In this document: positions 63,327 through 64,000 of the stretch, piece by piece
Position numbering within the stretch: the stretch's first letter is position 1
How the letters are laid out: every line of letters begins with the position of its first letter
Notes under the pieces: generated by a model
The model's input: the letters and a program-made list of their open reading frames with translations, nothing else
Told to the model about the DNA's origin: nothing
Database searches by the model: none
Assembly: GCF_028622115.1 (NCBI RefSeq)
Contig: NZ_CP097263.1
Location: 1,178,001 to 1,242,000, forward strand
Reading direction: 5' to 3'
Length of the DNA: 64,000 nt
Source: Kutzneria chonburiensis
GTDB taxonomy: Bacteria; Actinomycetota; Actinomycetes; Mycobacteriales; Pseudonocardiaceae
Made by a program: the position numbers and the translations under genes

Positions 63327-64000
63327 GCCCAAAGGAATCTGTGGAGCTGGCGCGGCAGGACTGGTTGGGCAGCGCGGCCTTCGACCGTGGCGTGGGCGAC
63401 AAGCTCGGTGAGGACTTCTGGGCTCGGCAGTGGGCCAACTTGCCGACGGGCACGGGAATTCCGTGCCGCGTTTCCACGTCACGTGGGGCACCGGGCCCGC
63501 GGTGATCGATCCGTTCGTGCGGCGCGTGCGTGCCGCCGCCGAGCGCGGCTTGGTGGAATTCCGCTTCCGGCACCGGGTTGACGAGGTCACCGTGTCCAAC
63601 GGCGTGGTCGACGGCGTGCGGGGTGCCGTGCTGGAACCGAGTTCCGCCCCCGGGGCACGGCCAGTTCTCGGGTCGTGGTCGGGGATTTCGAGCTGCACGC
63701 CCAGGCCGTGCTGGTGGCGTCCGGCGGTATCGGGGCCAACCACGACCTGGTGCGCGCCAACTGGCCGGTGGATCGGCTCGGCCCTGTGCCGCGACGGATG
63801 TTGACCGGCGTACCGGCCCATGTGGACGGTCGTATGCTGGCGATCAGCGAGAAGGCCGGCGGCCGGATCGTCAACCATGACCGGATGTGGCACTACACCG
63901 AGGGCGTGCGGGACTGGGAGCCGATCTGGCCCAACCACGGCATCCGTATCCTGCCCGGGCCCTCTTCGCTGTGGTTCGATGCTCGCGGAAACCGTTTCGC
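63327..64000 (+). pseudogene. Decayed FAD-binding dehydrogenase (KstD-like), runs past the window
   Basis: Conserved blocks of the KstD-like FAD dehydrogenase family appear in order: ESVELARQDWLGSAAF (from about 63327), EDFWARQWA, then DGHGNSVPRFHVTWGTGP, FRFRHRVDEVTVSNGVVDG and, after a break at the CCCCC run 63647-63651 (one added C restores APRGTASSRVVVGDFELHAQ), GGIGANHDLVRANWP, AGGRIVNHDRMWHYTEGV and WPNHGIRILPGPSSLWFD to the edge. The FAD-binding N-terminus is absent, and 30-40 codons are missing between RQWA and DGHGNS with a change of frame. This is therefore a true pseudogene, unlike the other frameshifted genes. It starts about 70 bp after the inverted repeat at 63155. Confidence 0.8.

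Noticed and set aside
60627-63938. A 1103-codon open frame antisense to ppdK
   Set aside because: It is an artefact of GC-rich third positions in ppdK; no start context and Arg/Gly/His-heavy composition unlike real proteins, and it crosses the hairpin and the next gene.

Overview
The window is very GC-rich and densely packed, with many 4-bp ATGA/GTGA overlaps, three SARP-type regulators, UTRA-GntR and orphan LuxR regulators, a DUF3040 protein and a Cei-like protein. This points to a filamentous actinomycete, most likely Pseudonocardiaceae (Kutzneria/Amycolatopsis-like; this is inference, no rRNA or tRNA is present to confirm it).

Layout. 1-2.7 kb: an XRE regulator cut by the window edge, an AACTTCA repeat region, a small membrane protein and an L,D-transpeptidase lipoprotein. 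2.8-5.4 kb: a secreted GH30 glycosidase divergent from a LacI regulator. 5.5-20 kb: a sugar-oligomer catabolic locus made of a ThuA-like protein, a GH9 enzyme of the exo-glucosaminidase type, a BadF-type kinase, a double-SIS deaminase/isomerase, two UTRA-GntR regulators, an NAD epimerase, a TIM-barrel isomerase, a peptide-type (family 5) ABC importer with a natural permease-ATPase fusion, and a dehydrogenase. ATACCA/TGGTAT sites lie at its promoters. 20-22.8 kb: two aldo/keto reductases and a Crp regulator. 23-31.3 kb: a translationally coupled surface-glycan operon (glycosyltransferases, flippase, polytopic glycan protein, acyltransferase, small membrane proteins). 31.3-38.4 kb: a large SARP regulator with a TIM-barrel protein, a bimodular methyltransferase and a PobA-like hydroxylase. 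38.6-44.4 kb: aldehyde dehydrogenase, hemerythrin-like protein, HAD phosphatase, Cei-like protein, G1 peptidase and GH18 chitinase. 45-53.5 kb: two SARP-forward/LuxR-reverse modules with MarR, thioesterase and P450 genes between them. 53.5-58.8 kb: VanY-like peptidase, DUF3040 protein, AA10 LPMO, TetR/FAD-monooxygenase pair, GH75 chitosanase. 58.2-64 kb: TetR/MFS pair, pyruvate phosphate dikinase, and a decayed FAD dehydrogenase.

Reading across the window, the secreted LPMO, GH18 chitinase and GH75 chitosanase could open chitin and chitosan outside the cell. The ABC importer, GH9, kinase and SIS protein could take up and process the resulting (N-acetyl)glucosamine oligomers inside. This parallels the chitin-oligosaccharide operon known from Vibrio, here under GntR/UTRA control.

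Seven genes carry single-base frameshifts, every one in a short G or C run. Six are repaired by adding one base and one by removing one. That pattern looks like homopolymer base-calling error rather than gene decay. The FAD dehydrogenase at the right edge is the exception: it also lacks its 5' end and an internal segment. No rRNA, tRNA, CRISPR array or intact insertion sequence was seen.
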